DNA of 64,000 bases from Gnetum montanum (lineage: Eukaryota > Streptophyta > Gnetopsida > Gnetales > Gnetaceae). The notes beneath the pieces were generated by a model, which was not told the origin of the DNA, ran no database searches, and worked only from the letters and a program-made list of their open reading frames with translations. Of the stretch, positions 1 through 12,010 are shown one piece after another. Positions within the stretch are counted from its first letter, which is position 1. Every line of letters starts with the position of its first letter. Position numbers and translations under genes: made by a program. The stretch covers positions 328,617-392,616 of the forward strand of contig MNCI01026285.1 in assembly GCA_015680685.1 (NCBI GenBank). Direction: 5' to 3'.

Positions 1-315
1 ATTTTTGGAATCTTAAATGTGGCCACTTTTAAAGACTACTTTTGTTTTTCATTTGTGAATTATATATTGAATACTACTGCAAGGCATTAGTATTATAGTT
101 TTCTAGATGGATACAATGGATGTAATCAAATTCACATAGTTCCAAAAGATTAAGAGATGACCATATTTATGAGCCTATGGAAAATGTTTTCATATCAACA
201 AATGTCATTTTGGCTTTGTAACATCATTGAAATATTTTAATAAAAAGTCATTAAGAAATTTTAAAAATATATTGGCAATAAATTAGAAATATTATGGATG
301 ATTTTTCTACATTGT
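1..315 (+). pseudogene. Element E: reverse transcriptase fragment (Athila-like Ty3/gypsy)
   Basis: This stretch aligns base by base with the RT of element B at about 39,970-40,290, for example 'attatggatgatttttcta' against 'ctttatggataacttctcc'. It therefore covers the RT region leading to the catalytic box (Tyr-Val-Asp-Asp in active enzymes). No frame stays open, because stops and indels are frequent. The window opens inside the element, so its 5' LTR, gag and protease lie outside. The reading continues at 2,735 after the inserted solo LTR. E is the oldest layer of the nest. The homology is clear, but the exact reading frame is lost. Confidence 0.8.
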
Positions 316-2734
316 TGTAACACCCCACTAACTAGGCTTATAATAGGAAGACATTAATAATATAAAGAAAGTAAATTAAAAATAAAAATAAAATGCCACT
401 TAATAAAATTAAAAGGATATCAAGAGAATTAAATAGGAAAAGCAATAGTCATCCATAAATGATCTATTAAATAAGGGTAAGAAAATACATAGAAAAAAGT
501 AAAATGTTATATAGATGGTGACAATAGCCCCATGCATACCAAACATAACGTGTTCAATTCTAAGACTCAGTAAGATAACTAAACTAATAAAATACTCCAT
601 TATGAGTTTGGTTGGAGGCATCAGGTAGTTGGATAGTCATGCACATGGGTACCTATAAACAAAAGTTAGCTAAAGATATGCAACCAAATTTAACAAACTA
701 AAAACTTCACCATAGTGAATTAATCTTACCAATAACCAATTATTTAATAGTCAAATATTGCTGAGTCTAAAATCCACATATGAAAGACTAATGAGTTTGA
801 AATCCATATTTAGTTAAATAGTTGATGGTTTTGAATCCCTCATATAAATGACTAATGAATTTTAAATTCATATGTAGTCAAATGGATAGTTAGTCTAAAG
901 CCCACATTTTATTAATTAGTTCTTGAGTTTGAAACCCACAATAGTTAGTCTAAAACTTTTATTTAGTCAAATGGTTGGCCAAACCAGAATAGTAATCATA
1001 TGATCCAATATCAAAAACAACAAATAAGCTAACAAATCCTTGGGTGGTGGAGAAGCAAATCTAAAATTATATTAAAATCAAAAGATGTCTAAGATCAAGA
1101 TTTAAGCTATCGAGCAAAAGTCTTTGATAAGCCATATGAGACCCAAATTGAGATTTGAGAGTAGATAAATGTTTGAAAATTATAAAATATTTTCCAAAAA
1201 AAATCTAAGACAAAAATATTGATAAGTGTAAAATCCACATTTTTTTAAATGGTTGGTGATAGAGAAAAATGTCAAAAAAAAAAAAATGCAAAAATCATAA
1301 ATAGGAGATTATTGGAAAGGATAGGGATGAAAAACTATCAAAAGCTATTAAAAGATGAAAAGAGAATTATAAAAATGAAAAATGATGAAAAGAAACTTGT
1401 TATTAAAAATAGGAATTAAAAGACTATCAGAAACTAAAAATGGTTAAAGGTCAAATTCTAATTCAATTATAAAAAAAATGCAAAATGATAAAAAGAAAGT
1501 TATTACCAAAAATATGAATCCAAAGACTATCAAAGCTATTAATCATAAAAAATAAAATTTTAATTAAATTACAAAAAAGGTGATACATGATAAAAATAAG
1601 GTTCTTACCAAAAACATGAAGAAATTTGAGGTAGAATAAGTCCAAAATATTTTGTAATATTCCATGCATAAAAATAAATATTAGTAATTGATAAAATTGC
1701 AAATAATAATAATAAATTAGTTAGATTAGATTATTTAGATAATTCAACAAATATTTGCTAAATAAATTAAATTGATAAAGATATATGTATGTAAAACAAA
1801 AATTACTAAATCCTTTAATAGGAGAAAAATATCAGAAGTACTCTACTTGAAATTGATGTCACTATAGAAAGGATCCTTACGAACTCCCAAATAGGTTCCA
1901 AATCTATAGGTCTTGGTTGATAGCATAGATCTAAATATAGCTTACTCTCCCAATTAATAAAGTCTTCCTCTCTGGCTCTATCTCTTAGATGTTAACTATG
2001 TAATTGATTAATGTCTCATGAAATAGTTTCCAAGTATATATTCTTACAAGGGTTTCGTAGTATTTTCTAAAAGGGAGCTTTCATGAGAAAAACCTAAGTT
2101 AAAAAGAATTCCTAATTCTAGAAATATTCTTAATTCCTTTTCTAATATGGTTTGGTGCCGATCTTTGGCCTAAGGGGCATCTCCTATGCCAAAGTTAATA
2201 ACTATGTCTAAGCCCAATCTAATATCTATGTTTTAGCACAAACTATAATAATGTCTAAGGTTAAAAACATAATTAATAAAAGGGATAGTGAGATACCCTC
2301 TAAAATATAAGGTAAAAATTTAAAATAAAAAATAAATGTCAAAATTTAATTTTTTCAAAGTGCAAATTATCCAAACAAAGCATACGAAAACTAAGGAAGT
2401 ACTGCATGTGTTAATGAGCTTAAGCCTTACTAATCCAAATCTTCCATAAAAATGTTAGTGTGCATATGCTAAATAAAAAATAAAATCAAAAAATGCTTAT
2501 AATATAAAAATATTTAAAAAATACTAGAAAGAAAATAATACTAAAATAAAAAAAAGGAAAAAATATATAATAAAAAGAAAAAGAAAATTAAAAAAAAGGA
2601 TAGCAAGGTACATAGCTCAAACCATAAAACCCTAGCCACTCATAAGAAAAGCTAATAATAAGAATTGACAAGGTTAGTAAAAAAGACATTAAGGATACCA
2701 AGGAATAAGGGGTATCTAAGGTAGGGGTATTACA
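316..2734. mobile_element. Solo LTR of chromovirus (Tekay/Del) type, inserted in element E
   Basis: The segment starts TGTAACACCCC and ends GGGGTATTACA, so the termini are inverted repeats differing at one of 11 positions. TGTAACACCCC...GTTACA ends are typical of Tekay/Del chromovirus LTRs in plants (family knowledge). Both flanks belong to the same RT of element E, so the 2.4-kb block is an insertion, and no internal coding region or second LTR is present. The flanking pentamers ATTGT and ATATG do not form a clean target duplication. The interior is AT-rich, with degenerate direct repeats around 750-980 (variants of 'gagtttgaaatccatattta') and 1,300-1,620 (A-rich units with 'gatgaaaag'). Short ORFs inside it look like chance. 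Confidence 0.7.
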
Positions 2735-4494
2735 ATATGACTTTGATCTTGAACAGCTATTGGATCATTTAGAGCAAGTACTAAAAGGAAATTTTGAGAA
2801 TAACTTAAAGCTCAACTAATAAAAGAGTCATTTAATGATTTAAGAAAGTATTGTTCTAGGAAATAAACTTTCAAAAAAAGGGATGTAGTGGATCTAGATA
2901 AAATAAGATCCATATAGTATATTACTTAGAGATCATAGATAGTTAAAGGTATCTAATCATTCCTTTATTATACTATGTACTATAGATTATTTATTAAGAA
3001 TTTCTTGAAGATTACTAAGTTGCTAATAGAGTTAACAAAGAAATAGACATAATTTATTTAGTTAGATAAGTGCTAAAAGGCATTTAAGAGTCTCAATTAG
3101 AAATAAGTAGAGACTCTAATCTTATAATCTTCAGACTATACTAAACTTTTCACATAATGAAAAATGCCTTAAATTACATACTAGGAGTTGTGCTTACTTA
3201 CTTAGACAATAAAAAAGTACCATATTATATTTACTATACAAGATGAAGAATAATAGGAACATAACTTAATTACTCCTCTTTAGAAAAAAAGTTAATGACC
3301 ATGGTGTATGCACTAGAAAAATTGATACTATGTTCTTGGCTATTCTGCTTACATACACACTGAGCATGACATCATAATAATATTAATGAATAAACCTATG
3401 GTGAGTCCTTAAGTTATTTGATGACTTATGGTTTTAAAAGAATTTGACATTACTATGATTGATTATACAGGTACCAAAAATGTGGTAGCATACCATTTAT
3501 TTAGGTTAAGATGAGAACCAAATAATAAGAAAGAACATTTTTTAACCAATATTTAGATGATCTATTATTCATAAAATTAGTAATTTTTGTAGATCCTATA
3601 CTAAGGAAGTTTTCAATGACAAACTAACTCACTTATCTTACTACTTAAGAGATACTTGCTAAATTGGATAAGAAAAGAAGACATTGAGTTCTTCATTTGG
3701 TCAAGAACTTTATTAAAATTAAAGGCAATCTTTATAAAATATATGTTAATGGATTAATTAGGTGATATGTTTTAGAGAAATACTAATAGAGAATCTTGCA
3801 ACATACACATTAGGGTTCATGTGAAGGCCACTATGTAGAAAAATGAATAGCCATAGAACTTTTATTAGCTGGATATTTTTAGCCCACTATATTCTATGAA
3901 ACACATTGATTTGCACAATCTTGTAAGAGATGTCAAAAAAATAGAGGGATAAAAAATGGGTACAAAGAGACACAAAAATGGATATGCCTATTAAAATCAT
4001 TTAATATTTTAGAAATTGACTTTATAAGATCCATTACTCTAATGTCCAATGGGAAGTAATACATAATTATTATAGTTGAGTATTATAAAAAATCAGCAAA
4101 AAATGTTATAGTTAAATATTGTACATCAACAATAACAACCAAAGTTTTCTAGCAAGTAATGAACTGATTTGGAATAACAATAATATTAATTTTAGATAAT
4201 GAAAAATATTTCATGGGAGCTAAATTTAAGAAACTTATGCAATGCCTTGCGTTCAAACATAAACTAAACACACTATACCATACCCAAGAAAATGAATAGG
4301 TTAAAGTAACAAATTAAGAAATTACATGAATTCTTACTTGAACCATTAGTTAATATAGGAAGGACTAGAGCATCAAACTTAATGATGTTTGATGTGTTTA
4401 TTGATCAAATTGGAAACTTTCTATAGGATATTTTATATATGAATTAGTGTATGATAAATTACCTTGCTTTTTGATCCAAACTGAGCTACATACA
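2735..4494 (+). pseudogene. Element E: RT C-terminus, RNase H and integrase remnants
   Basis: This is the continuation of element E's pol. The start 'tttgatcttgaacagc' matches element B at about 40,296. RNase H landmarks appear near 3,290-3,500 (similar to the B segment around the TTEK motif and 'HMDHSAIRFL'). The integrase core appears near 3,990-4,330, where 'aagaaacttatgcaatgcc' matches B at 41,780. The region ends in the integrase C-terminal part ('tatatgaattagtgtatg', like SPYELVYG in B), where element A is inserted. The copy is far more AT-rich and stop-ridden than B, so it is long dead. Confidence 0.8.
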
Positions 4495-5351
4495 TGATGA
4501 ATCGTGATTCATCAGGCTACGATATCGGACCCTCGATATTGGATCCATGATATCGGGTACGTGATATTGCAGCCCAAATAACGATATCTGATACATGATA
4601 TCATGACTCCTATGTGAGCCTATTAATACACATGTAGGTTCACAAGAGGAGTTAGTTTTGAAATAGTTAGTTTTTCAGTCAATAGATAAAAGTTAGTTCA
4701 TTTTTTAGTTCCTCTCAACCTTTTCTCCTAGTGCATGCCCACAGTGTGATGATTGTAATTGTACGACATCCTTTATTCGAGTGTGGCGTACTTGGACTCG
4801 CACATGACTAGAAATAAAGATTGAGATTAATTCATCATTGCAGCATTCACTTAGTTTAATTACTTAGTTTTTATTGTTATTAAACGTAGAATGAGTACAA
4901 CTTAATCATGAGCATCTATGTGTAACTGCTTAGTATCCTAGTACCGTACTCAGGTCATGCGCTTGGTAATCCCAGTGGTAGTCATTCATGAGGCCTAGGA
5001 TGTATACAGATGATTAAGAATGGATGCTCATCACACTTAGGCTAGCTTAGATTCTCTCTTCCTATCTCCTCTTAGTATAGCTCTCTCTCTCCCTTTTCCC
5101 TCCTAGCTTAGCTAAGATTATTTTCCATCGCCTCCAGGAGTAGCATTAGTTTAGGAACACATCATACACCTCACTCTAGACTAAACCATATGTGACAAAT
5201 AAAATACTAGTCCAGGTGGAAAGGCAATGAACTATGATCAATGAGTAACTATCTAGATACCACAACTAGCCCATTTATGAAGTTCAACCAGATCATGCGT
5301 GAAACACTCATATTCGTATGGTTGAGTGTAGGGGTATCTCTCCACTCATCA
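4495..5351 (+). repeat. 5' LTR of element A
   Basis: The LTR begins TGATGAATCGTGATTCATCA, a 20-bp near-palindrome that is perfect in the 3' copy, and ends CACTCATCA. U3 (about 4,519-4,604) holds six GATAT(C/T) palindromes centred 14-20 bp apart. A mutated TATA box follows at about 4,621 (tattaata; the 3' LTR has ctataaata). A polyadenylation signal AATAAA lies near 4,813. A pyrimidine-rich tract (CTCTCT) lies around 5,050-5,100. The last ~90 bp, containing 'atggttgagtgtaggggta', match the LTR ends of elements B and C. Confidence 0.9.
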
Positions 5352-5352
5352 T

Positions 5353-5370
5353 TGGGGCCATTGCAATGGA
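5353..5370 (+). other. Primer-binding site of element A (tRNA-Asp, decayed)
   Basis: The sequence TGGGGCCATTGCAATGGA starts two bases after the LTR end. It matches 13 of 18 positions of TGGCGCCGTTGCCGGGGA, the complement of the plant tRNA-Asp 3' end. Elements B and C keep better versions at the same distance from their LTRs. Confidence 0.65.
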
Positions 5371-5492
5371 TGGTGTTAGTTATTTAGATTAGTTACATCA
5401 TACAAGATCACTGTAACAAAGTATTAATGATATATCTTTTAGAAAATAATAATAATAATAATTACAATTAAATCACACACAAATTCACAACC

Positions 5493-7255
5493 ATGTCTCT
5501 CTCGCAAGACTATGATAATGCAAAAAATAGTAAGACAATTCATTGGAGAACCAACGAATTATATAATGATGAAGATGAAGTTTGGAGTACTCAATCTGAT
5601 GTAGGGGTTTCCTATGAATATAAACAAAGACAACATCATCCCAACTCATGAATGCACAACATACCAAGTGATGATGAACCCCTACTAGCCACTACAACCC
5701 TAACATAAATACAAGAGGTTGTTCAAATATCCTATAGGCATCGCAAAGAAATCCGTTTACCTAGGCTTTATTTAAACAACTTTCCCAAGTTTGTAGGAGG
5801 CTATGATTTAGATCCAAAATAACATTTACAAGCCTTATATGATGCCTATGTATGGAACAATATTGATAAGGTGTGGAAAAAACTTAAGCTCTTTCCTATG
5901 ACACTTGTTGGCCAAGCAAAAGTATGGTATATGTCATTAAAACCAAAATCAATTTGACGTTGGCCAACAATGGTAGAACTTTTCAATGAAAGATATCAAA
6001 CCTATGTGAGAGTGTCAACCTTGAGGAGACAAATCCAAGAGTGGAACCAAGTGCAACATGAAACCTTGGACATGGCATTAGAAAGATATTATGCATTGTT
6101 AAACAACTATCCAAGCCATGGGTTCTCTGAGGAAAGGCTAATGTACCATATGATAGATGGGCTCTATAATGAAACAAGGGAGACCCTAGGGATGTATGCC
6201 TAAGGTCAACTATATGAACTACAAACCCATCAATTCCAAGAGCTTATTAAGTGGGTAGCAAAAGAAGAAGGAGAAATAGCTAAATGGGAGAATGCTAAAA
6301 AATCTCAACATGCCCAAAAATCAATAAGGGCCCATGATTATGAAGAGGAGTATAAACTCACAAGGAGGTGGAACCATCTTTTCCAGTACTACAATCATTG
6401 GATGAAGTTGAGGCAATAGGATGATGGAATGGATGCATAAAAAGTGTGGGGAATATGCCAACATTATTGGAGGTAGAGTCATGATAGACCAAGAAATAGG
6501 ACAAAACACCCTTAGCAATTGGAAAGAAGGGTAGAAGAGAATAAGAGCTCAACTGCTAATCATATGTATCAATGTAACATTTTCCTATACAATCACCCCA
6601 AAGGTCAATGTCCAATCTTGTCACATTTACATGAGCATTGGGGATGAATGTTACATCCAAAGTTCATACAAAAATACTATGTTCAATCACAGTGGCAAAG
6701 ATCCTAGTTGTGGGGGAGGCCACCCTCGAACTGGGTACATCCTTCATATCATCCAAACCCAAGTGCTTATCAAGCTCAGCATCCTGTTTCCCCAACTGGT
6801 TCAACATACTCTATCTCACCACATTATTATCATTCTCCTTAATACTATCAACCCATATCCTCGCCAACAGAACCACCACCTTGGGTACCTTACACTCCTC
6901 AATTTCAACATTATCATCNGTGCATCTTCCTCCACAAACCCAATGCCTCATGTTACTTTCTTAGGGCCATCAATCAATACTCCAACAACCATATGGTCCA
7001 ATGAATAATGTCATGTAGGGAGACATGTCGATCCTTGCATACCATCTTGCAGTCACAAGTGCCATAGTGGGTCAACCACTCATCAATTGACTACATCTTA
7101 TAAATTGCCCCACTATGCTTACTCTAATCAAGTGTGTGAACCCAATGGGGTAAGTATGACCGAGTCCCAATATTTCCAACATGAAAGGATCCCAATTCTT
7201 CATTTATTACCATGCTCAACCATTTAGTTATGGGGGATACCTCCCATTCTAATAA
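5493..7255 (+). pseudogene. gag: Element A: gag polyprotein remnant
   Basis: The likely start is ATG at 5,493 (MSLSQDYDNAKNS). The reading follows one main frame with stops to the capsid domain. Visible landmarks are DEPLLATTTLT, LYLNNFPKFVGGYDLDPK, HLQALYDAYVWNNIDK, LFPMTLVGQAKVWYMSL, and then an open stretch 5,970-6,200 (VELFNERYQTYVR, ERYYALLNNYPSHGFSEE, DGLYNETRETLGMYA). This is the Retrotrans_gag pattern of the Athila/Tat group. A Pro/Tyr-rich tail (PNPSAYQAQHPVSPTGSTYS) follows near 6,750-6,900, with frameshifts and an N at 6,919. Several stops look like C-to-T changes (CAA to TAA, CGA to TGA). It lacks the long N-terminal extension that B and C carry before the same DEPLLAT segment. 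Confidence 0.8.
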
Positions 7256-8590
7256 TAAGTAGGATTAATAAATATTTTTTCATTTTCTTTAATTTTGATT
7301 TTTTTTAGTTTTTCACTTTTCAACTTATTGTTTGATCTTTTTTCCTTTTTGTCCTTTTATATTTTTACCTTTTTATGAGTAATCTCATCTAGGAATAAAA
7401 CACTCATGTGAACTATTGGTTGAGGTGTTGTTTTATACTATCAAGTCTTCGGAGACTAATTACTTGGACAGTAAGCCCATCACATCCACTCACCCATTGT
7501 ATTAATAAGAGGTTCTGCCTTGGGAACAATGATTTTCTTAATCATTACAACTTAAAGTAATTTTTGTGTTATTGTGCCTAGAACAAAGAAGGATGGACCA
7601 AGAGGGAATGATTAGGGTGTGACATCAAAGGGACTCGTGGATTCTCTTTGGTGACATCTGTAGGAGTTATCATGTAGCTTGGTTGTACTAAGATCCTTGT
7701 AGATATAATGAAAAATGGAAGTAAGAGTAATCAAAAGGCACTCAACTAGAAAAAAAATAATGCTATTCTAGGGGTTCCCACTAGAAAGACATGCACCCAT
7801 GCTTCAAGGTAGGTGGCTTCTTTGGATTAAGTAATTCAAACAAAAAAATGAGTGCCATAATGCAAAATCACTCCTCCCTTGAAGAAAATGCCAAGTGATC
7901 ATATGCCTTGCTATCATGATGCTCTTATGGTTTTCTCTCGTTGGGATGAAGCAATGTGATGTCACTGATCAGAGGCATGGACTTGGTCCTAATTTTGGAG
8001 TGACAAACTAATGACACACTAATCATGCCTTACACACAGGATTCATTGTGCCCTAAGTCAGTTACCTCATGTCCCAGTCTCTATAATTCCTTCTATGATT
8101 TGCCTCACTTCATTGTTCATGTAGTTGTGACTCGTGACTTGGGTAGCATCGGATTCATATCTCATTGGGATGATATCTACATGTGTGTGTTTTGTGAAAT
8201 TGGTGTGGATTACATTTAACCCTTCTAGTAACTACGAACATTTTAAGGTGTGGTTACGCAAGGGCATTATAGGTTGGAACCTGCTTTGGGGAGGACCCAC
8301 TTGCGTAACCCTTGTAATTTTCACTCATAACACATCTTGCACACATCATCTTATACCCTCTAAGTATTACCAACATTCTTCTTTCCCTTATCATCCTTCT
8401 AGTGAAAAAATTCTTATGTACCAACACATGTCCTTTTTGTTCATACTCTTCATGACTTTCATTGTCAGATTTTATACCATTATATTTTTCATGCCTTCAA
8501 GAGTAGTTTATATTACCTTGGGTCCTTTACATTGACCTAAATTCCTTAGTTTATACTTGGAATTTCCAAAATTTATAAAATTTTCTAAGT
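7256..8590. other. Element A internal region without recognisable gene
   Basis: A T-rich tract (7,270-7,380) marks the end of gag similarity. The rest has no homology I can name. Open frames at 8,025-8,219 and 8,134-8,535 overlap each other in different frames and show no domain, so I treat them as chance. In an autonomous relative this position would hold protease and RT. Confidence 0.5.
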
Positions 8591-8606
8591 GTCCTATTCT
8601 TGAAAG

Positions 8607-8705
8607 GCTGAGATATCAAATCCCCGATATTGGGTTGGCCACAATATTAGGTTCCCCGCTAGTGGGTACATGATATCACATCCTTAAAATCTATATATAT
8701 GGATC
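8607..8705 (+). promoter_or_regulatory. Internal U3-like GATAT cluster with TATA box
   Basis: Four GATAT(C/T)- or AATATT-type sites (gagatatcaa, ccgatattgg, acaatattag, atgatatcac) precede 'ctatatatatgg'. This is the same order as in the U3 regions of the LTRs of A, B and C. It lies upstream of the second ORF of element A. It could be an internal promoter derived from an LTR or a relic of a nested LTR. There is no polyadenylation signal or LTR end that would prove an LTR. Confidence 0.4.
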
Positions 8706-9036
8706 CTCCTATGAATGTCAACATCATTTGTAATTTTTCATGTGTGAGAGTTTTTCAAATTTTCTTCTACAACTTGCAATTGTGCATCTCTTGTTCCAAT
8801 AACCATAACTTGCTCACTAGTGCTCCAATTTTCATTTCATCTAAACCTACCTGAACTCGGAGTGTTTAGCTTAGTCGTGGGGGAGGGGTACATGTGGAAT
8901 TGCATATAAAGTTTTTGAAATTCATCATCACCTAAAGGATACTATCAAGGGTAATTAGTTATAAAAATAAAAAACATGTTCCAAAAAAAAATTTCATCTC
9001 CTTATCTATACTGGGAAATTAAACTTTGAAACCACC

Positions 9037-9347
9037 TAAGCAAAGTGGGCCAAATATTAAAAATTTTTGGGGAAATTTCCATAAAAATTTCTAACTTTAA
9101 ATCACACAAAATAAAAAAAATTCATTAAGGTAAAGAGTAAGGTATAACTTAACTTTGGTAAGCAACCTTGCTAATGATTAGCCCCTTGTGATTACAGATG
9201 GCCCCAAAGCATGGACAACAAGAAGGTCCCTCTCAAGGTGCATCTAAGCAACCTAGGAGAGGTAGAGGATAGGCGTCTACCTAACAACATACAGAGTAGG
9301 AGGCACAATCCTGTAGTATCCATCAAGGGACTCCTGCTACTATAAAA
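9037..9347 (+). repeat. Inverted repeat, left arm (311 bp)
   Basis: It is the reverse complement of 9,484-9,795 across its full length. The only difference I find is one base in an A/T homopolymer (8 versus 9). A single N at 9,348 ends the arm. It contains a splice-like GTAAGC...TTACAG (9,157-9,198) followed by ATG and MAPKHGQQEGPSQGASKQ, the apparent start of the second ORF. Confidence 0.9.
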
Positions 9348-11886
9348 NGGGTTCAAAGTTCAATTTCACAATCATTGCAGCTGATGTGGACCTTTCACGA
9401 ATGGCCTGAACATACTCTAGGGACAATGTGATGTGTTGTCCCTATTTAGGCATTGTAGTAGCTCCACCTTCTGCATGTCCTAATTTTATAGTAGCAGGAG
9501 TCCCTTGATGGATACTACAGGATTGTGCCTCCTACTCTGTATGTTGTTAGGTAGACGCCTATCCTCTACCTCTCCTAGGTTGCTTAGATGCACCTTGAGA
9601 GGGACCTTCTTGTTGTCCATGCTTTGGGGCCATCTGTAATCACAAGGGGCTAATCATTAGCAAGGTTGCTTACCAAAGTTAAGTTATACCTTACTCTTTA
9701 CCTTAATGAATTTTTTTTTATTTTGTGTGATTTAAAGTTAGAAATTTTTATGGAAATTTCCCCAAAAATTTTTAATATTTGGCCCACTTTGCTTANATTC
9801 GAAGAATGCAAGATAGGGAAGTTTACATTGCCCTTCCTTTGTCTCATTAGGAAGTTGTGCAAGCATGCTGGAATTCTAGGGTACACTAACGACATTCCTA
9901 GAAGAGCCCAAAATGCTTCATTTTCTGAACTATTGAAGCCACTAGCTCTAAGGAAAAGTGCTAGTGCAAGAACAAGAATAAATGGTGGGGCCCACTAAAA
10001 CTAAAACTATAGGTCCTAGCCAACTCCCAAGCTCAAGGCTTAGTCAAGAACAAGAAGTGGTACCTAGCATAAGCTAGCGAGACCAACTGTCACCACCGTA
10101 GGATTATCGACTATTGATGAGCCATCTCAGAGCCATCACTAAGATGGTCAGTTGGGGGAGTCATGATGATGCTAATCTCTTCCACATCATCAATGATACC
10201 ATACATTTTATTTTCTCTATAGATCGTCCACATGGTGAGGTAGCCATTCAGATAGGAGGAAGGGAGACTGATTGGTTACAACAAATTTTAGGGAACACTG
10301 CATCCTTTTAGGTGCAACTTGAGACTAGTGAAGGGGCCATAGTGGTGGTCATGTAGCACCAAGATGTAGCAGGAGTTACAGAAGTGGTCACAGACCACAT
10401 CAAATAATCCTTCAACATTCTTGTTGTGCCATTGGCAGACTTCACAGGAGCATGTGATGCTCAAACATTAGCCGGTCCCTCAATGACTCCTGCGGAGCAT
10501 GAGGATGTGCTTGATCGGTTGCTGCAAATGTGACAAGTAATGACGTCCTTATTCGACATCCCACAAGATGTCACAACAACACAATCATACCTCATCTCTA
10601 CTAAGGGAAAGTTGGCCATGGTAGAGATCAAGGCCAAATGTGTAGAGGTAGAGTTAGCAAAACTCCAAGAGAGGCTTGTAACCCTGCAAGCTGCACAATG
10701 GGACCCCTTCAATTCGTTCCCATAGACCTGTTGGACACCTTCAGGACCAAGACACTCAAAAATTTTTTGGAAAACAATAAAATAATGGTATAGGAGAAAG
10801 AGAAGGCTAATTGGGATGGTTCCAAGGCACAAGCGCAAACCTACGCGCATGCCAAGGCACTTAGAGCCTTACAAGAGGAGAATAAATAGCTCGATGTTGA
10901 CAATCTTCAGTTAATCACTATGGAGAAATAGAAGAATGTTCTCAAAGAAAAATTTCAATAGTTATGATAACAATTGATTAAGGTCAATGAAGATACGAAC
11001 CATTTGACTAGAGAAAATTCAACCCTCTCAATGGAGGAGGTACACGCAATCTGTTAGAAGATGGCCATCGAAATAAGCACGTGACAAAATAAGGCCAAGC
11101 AACATGAAAAGTTCAAGAAGCATTTCCAAGACTAGGTGGGGATATATAAGCAAATAATCAAGAAATAAATCCATATGGCCAAGGCCCACATCAACACTTT
11201 CAATGCTCAACACACTGATTGGAGGCCATATTGGACATATATGCATTTTTCCACTAGGCGGAACTTAAAAGTTGAGACTTGCAAATTCAAGATCTTACAG
11301 AGTATATGGAATTGGAAAACTTACAGTATGCCAATCTAACCATGTTGATAGTAGGGAACCTGAGGATAGAGCTCAAGGGGCAGGTAGCTACCACCTACGC
11401 CAAATATGAAGCAAAATTTGCATAGCATAAGAAAATGCTGTAGAAGCTAGAAGTTGCAAATTCTGAACTAGAGGTGGTCAAAGTAAGCTAACAAGGACAA
11501 AAGGATGCCACAATGAACTTGGCTTGATGGCTTACAAATTTTCAGGAGTATAGGGACAAAGCCAGAGCCTACAAGGAGGAATGATGGTTGTTTGCGGCCT
11601 GGTATGTCAAAGAAAATAAGATGTTCCTGCAACTATTGTGTCCATGGGAGGTGACAACTCCATCAAAAATTGGAGCATCAACATGGATGGTATAGGATCC
11701 CCAAATGAAAGAGGAAAAGCTCCAAGCACTACTTCAATGTCATCAAATTCCAAAACTTGGAGCACAAGACAAAGGGAAGCAACCCATGGAGGAGCCAACA
11801 CCACTTGGAACCACATGAGTTCCACAAAATTTTGTAATTTTGTGATTTTGCATTTTTTATGTTGTGTCCCAATTTTGTTCTATTAA
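9199..11886 (+). pseudogene. Element A: second ORF, coiled-coil protein remnant
   Basis: The probable start is ATG at 9,199, right after a splice-acceptor-like TTACAG. The reading is disrupted by the inverted repeat and resumes after 9,797. Readable pieces include FEECKIGKFTLPFLCLIRKL (about 9,800), LAMVEIKAKCVEVELAKLQE (about 10,610), AQAQTYAHAKALRALQEEN (about 10,830), KVNEDTNHLTRENSTLSMEE (about 10,980) and a tail near 11,640-11,880. The Glu/Lys/Gln/Leu-rich composition points to a long coiled coil in the C-terminal half. Stops are mostly TAG. I do not recognise a family. It sits where pol should be and is in the sense orientation. It may be an added gene of a non-autonomous element, comparable in style to the opposite-strand gene of elements D1 and D2, but I see no residue-level match between them. 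Confidence 0.5.
9484..9795 (-). repeat. Inverted repeat, right arm (312 bp)
   Basis: This is the mirror of the left arm, separated from it by 136 bp and ended by a single N at 9,796. Near-identity inside an element whose LTRs differ by about a tenth, together with the N bases at both outer breakpoints, suggests an assembly or library inversion artefact. A recent real inversion-duplication is the alternative. Confidence 0.9.
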
Positions 11887-12002
11887 GTTCTCCACTATGG
11901 CATGAATAAATTCCCTCTCAGTCAATAATCCCATACCTATCCACTATGTAATCAATGGAACTTATTCTCATTTTGACTTGAGGACAAGTTTTCATTCATT
12001 CA

Positions 12003-12010
12003 TTGGGGTA
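12003..12010 (+). other. Polypurine-tract-like site of element A
   Basis: TTGGGGTA lies directly before the 3' LTR. About 30 bp upstream is 'gacttgaggacaag', a segment often seen before the PPT of plant Athila/Tat-type elements (recalled family feature). The tract is short and has pyrimidines, so the exact priming point is uncertain. Confidence 0.5.

Noticed and set aside
409-1702. Short minus-strand ORFs (70-79 codons) as genes
   Set aside because: They lie in the AT-rich solo LTR, are Phe/Ile/Leu-rich by composition, and have no domain.
8025-8535. Overlapping + strand ORFs in element A as a missing pol
   Set aside because: No RT, protease, RNase H or integrase motif in any frame; the two frames overlap and neither is supported by a homologue in the window.
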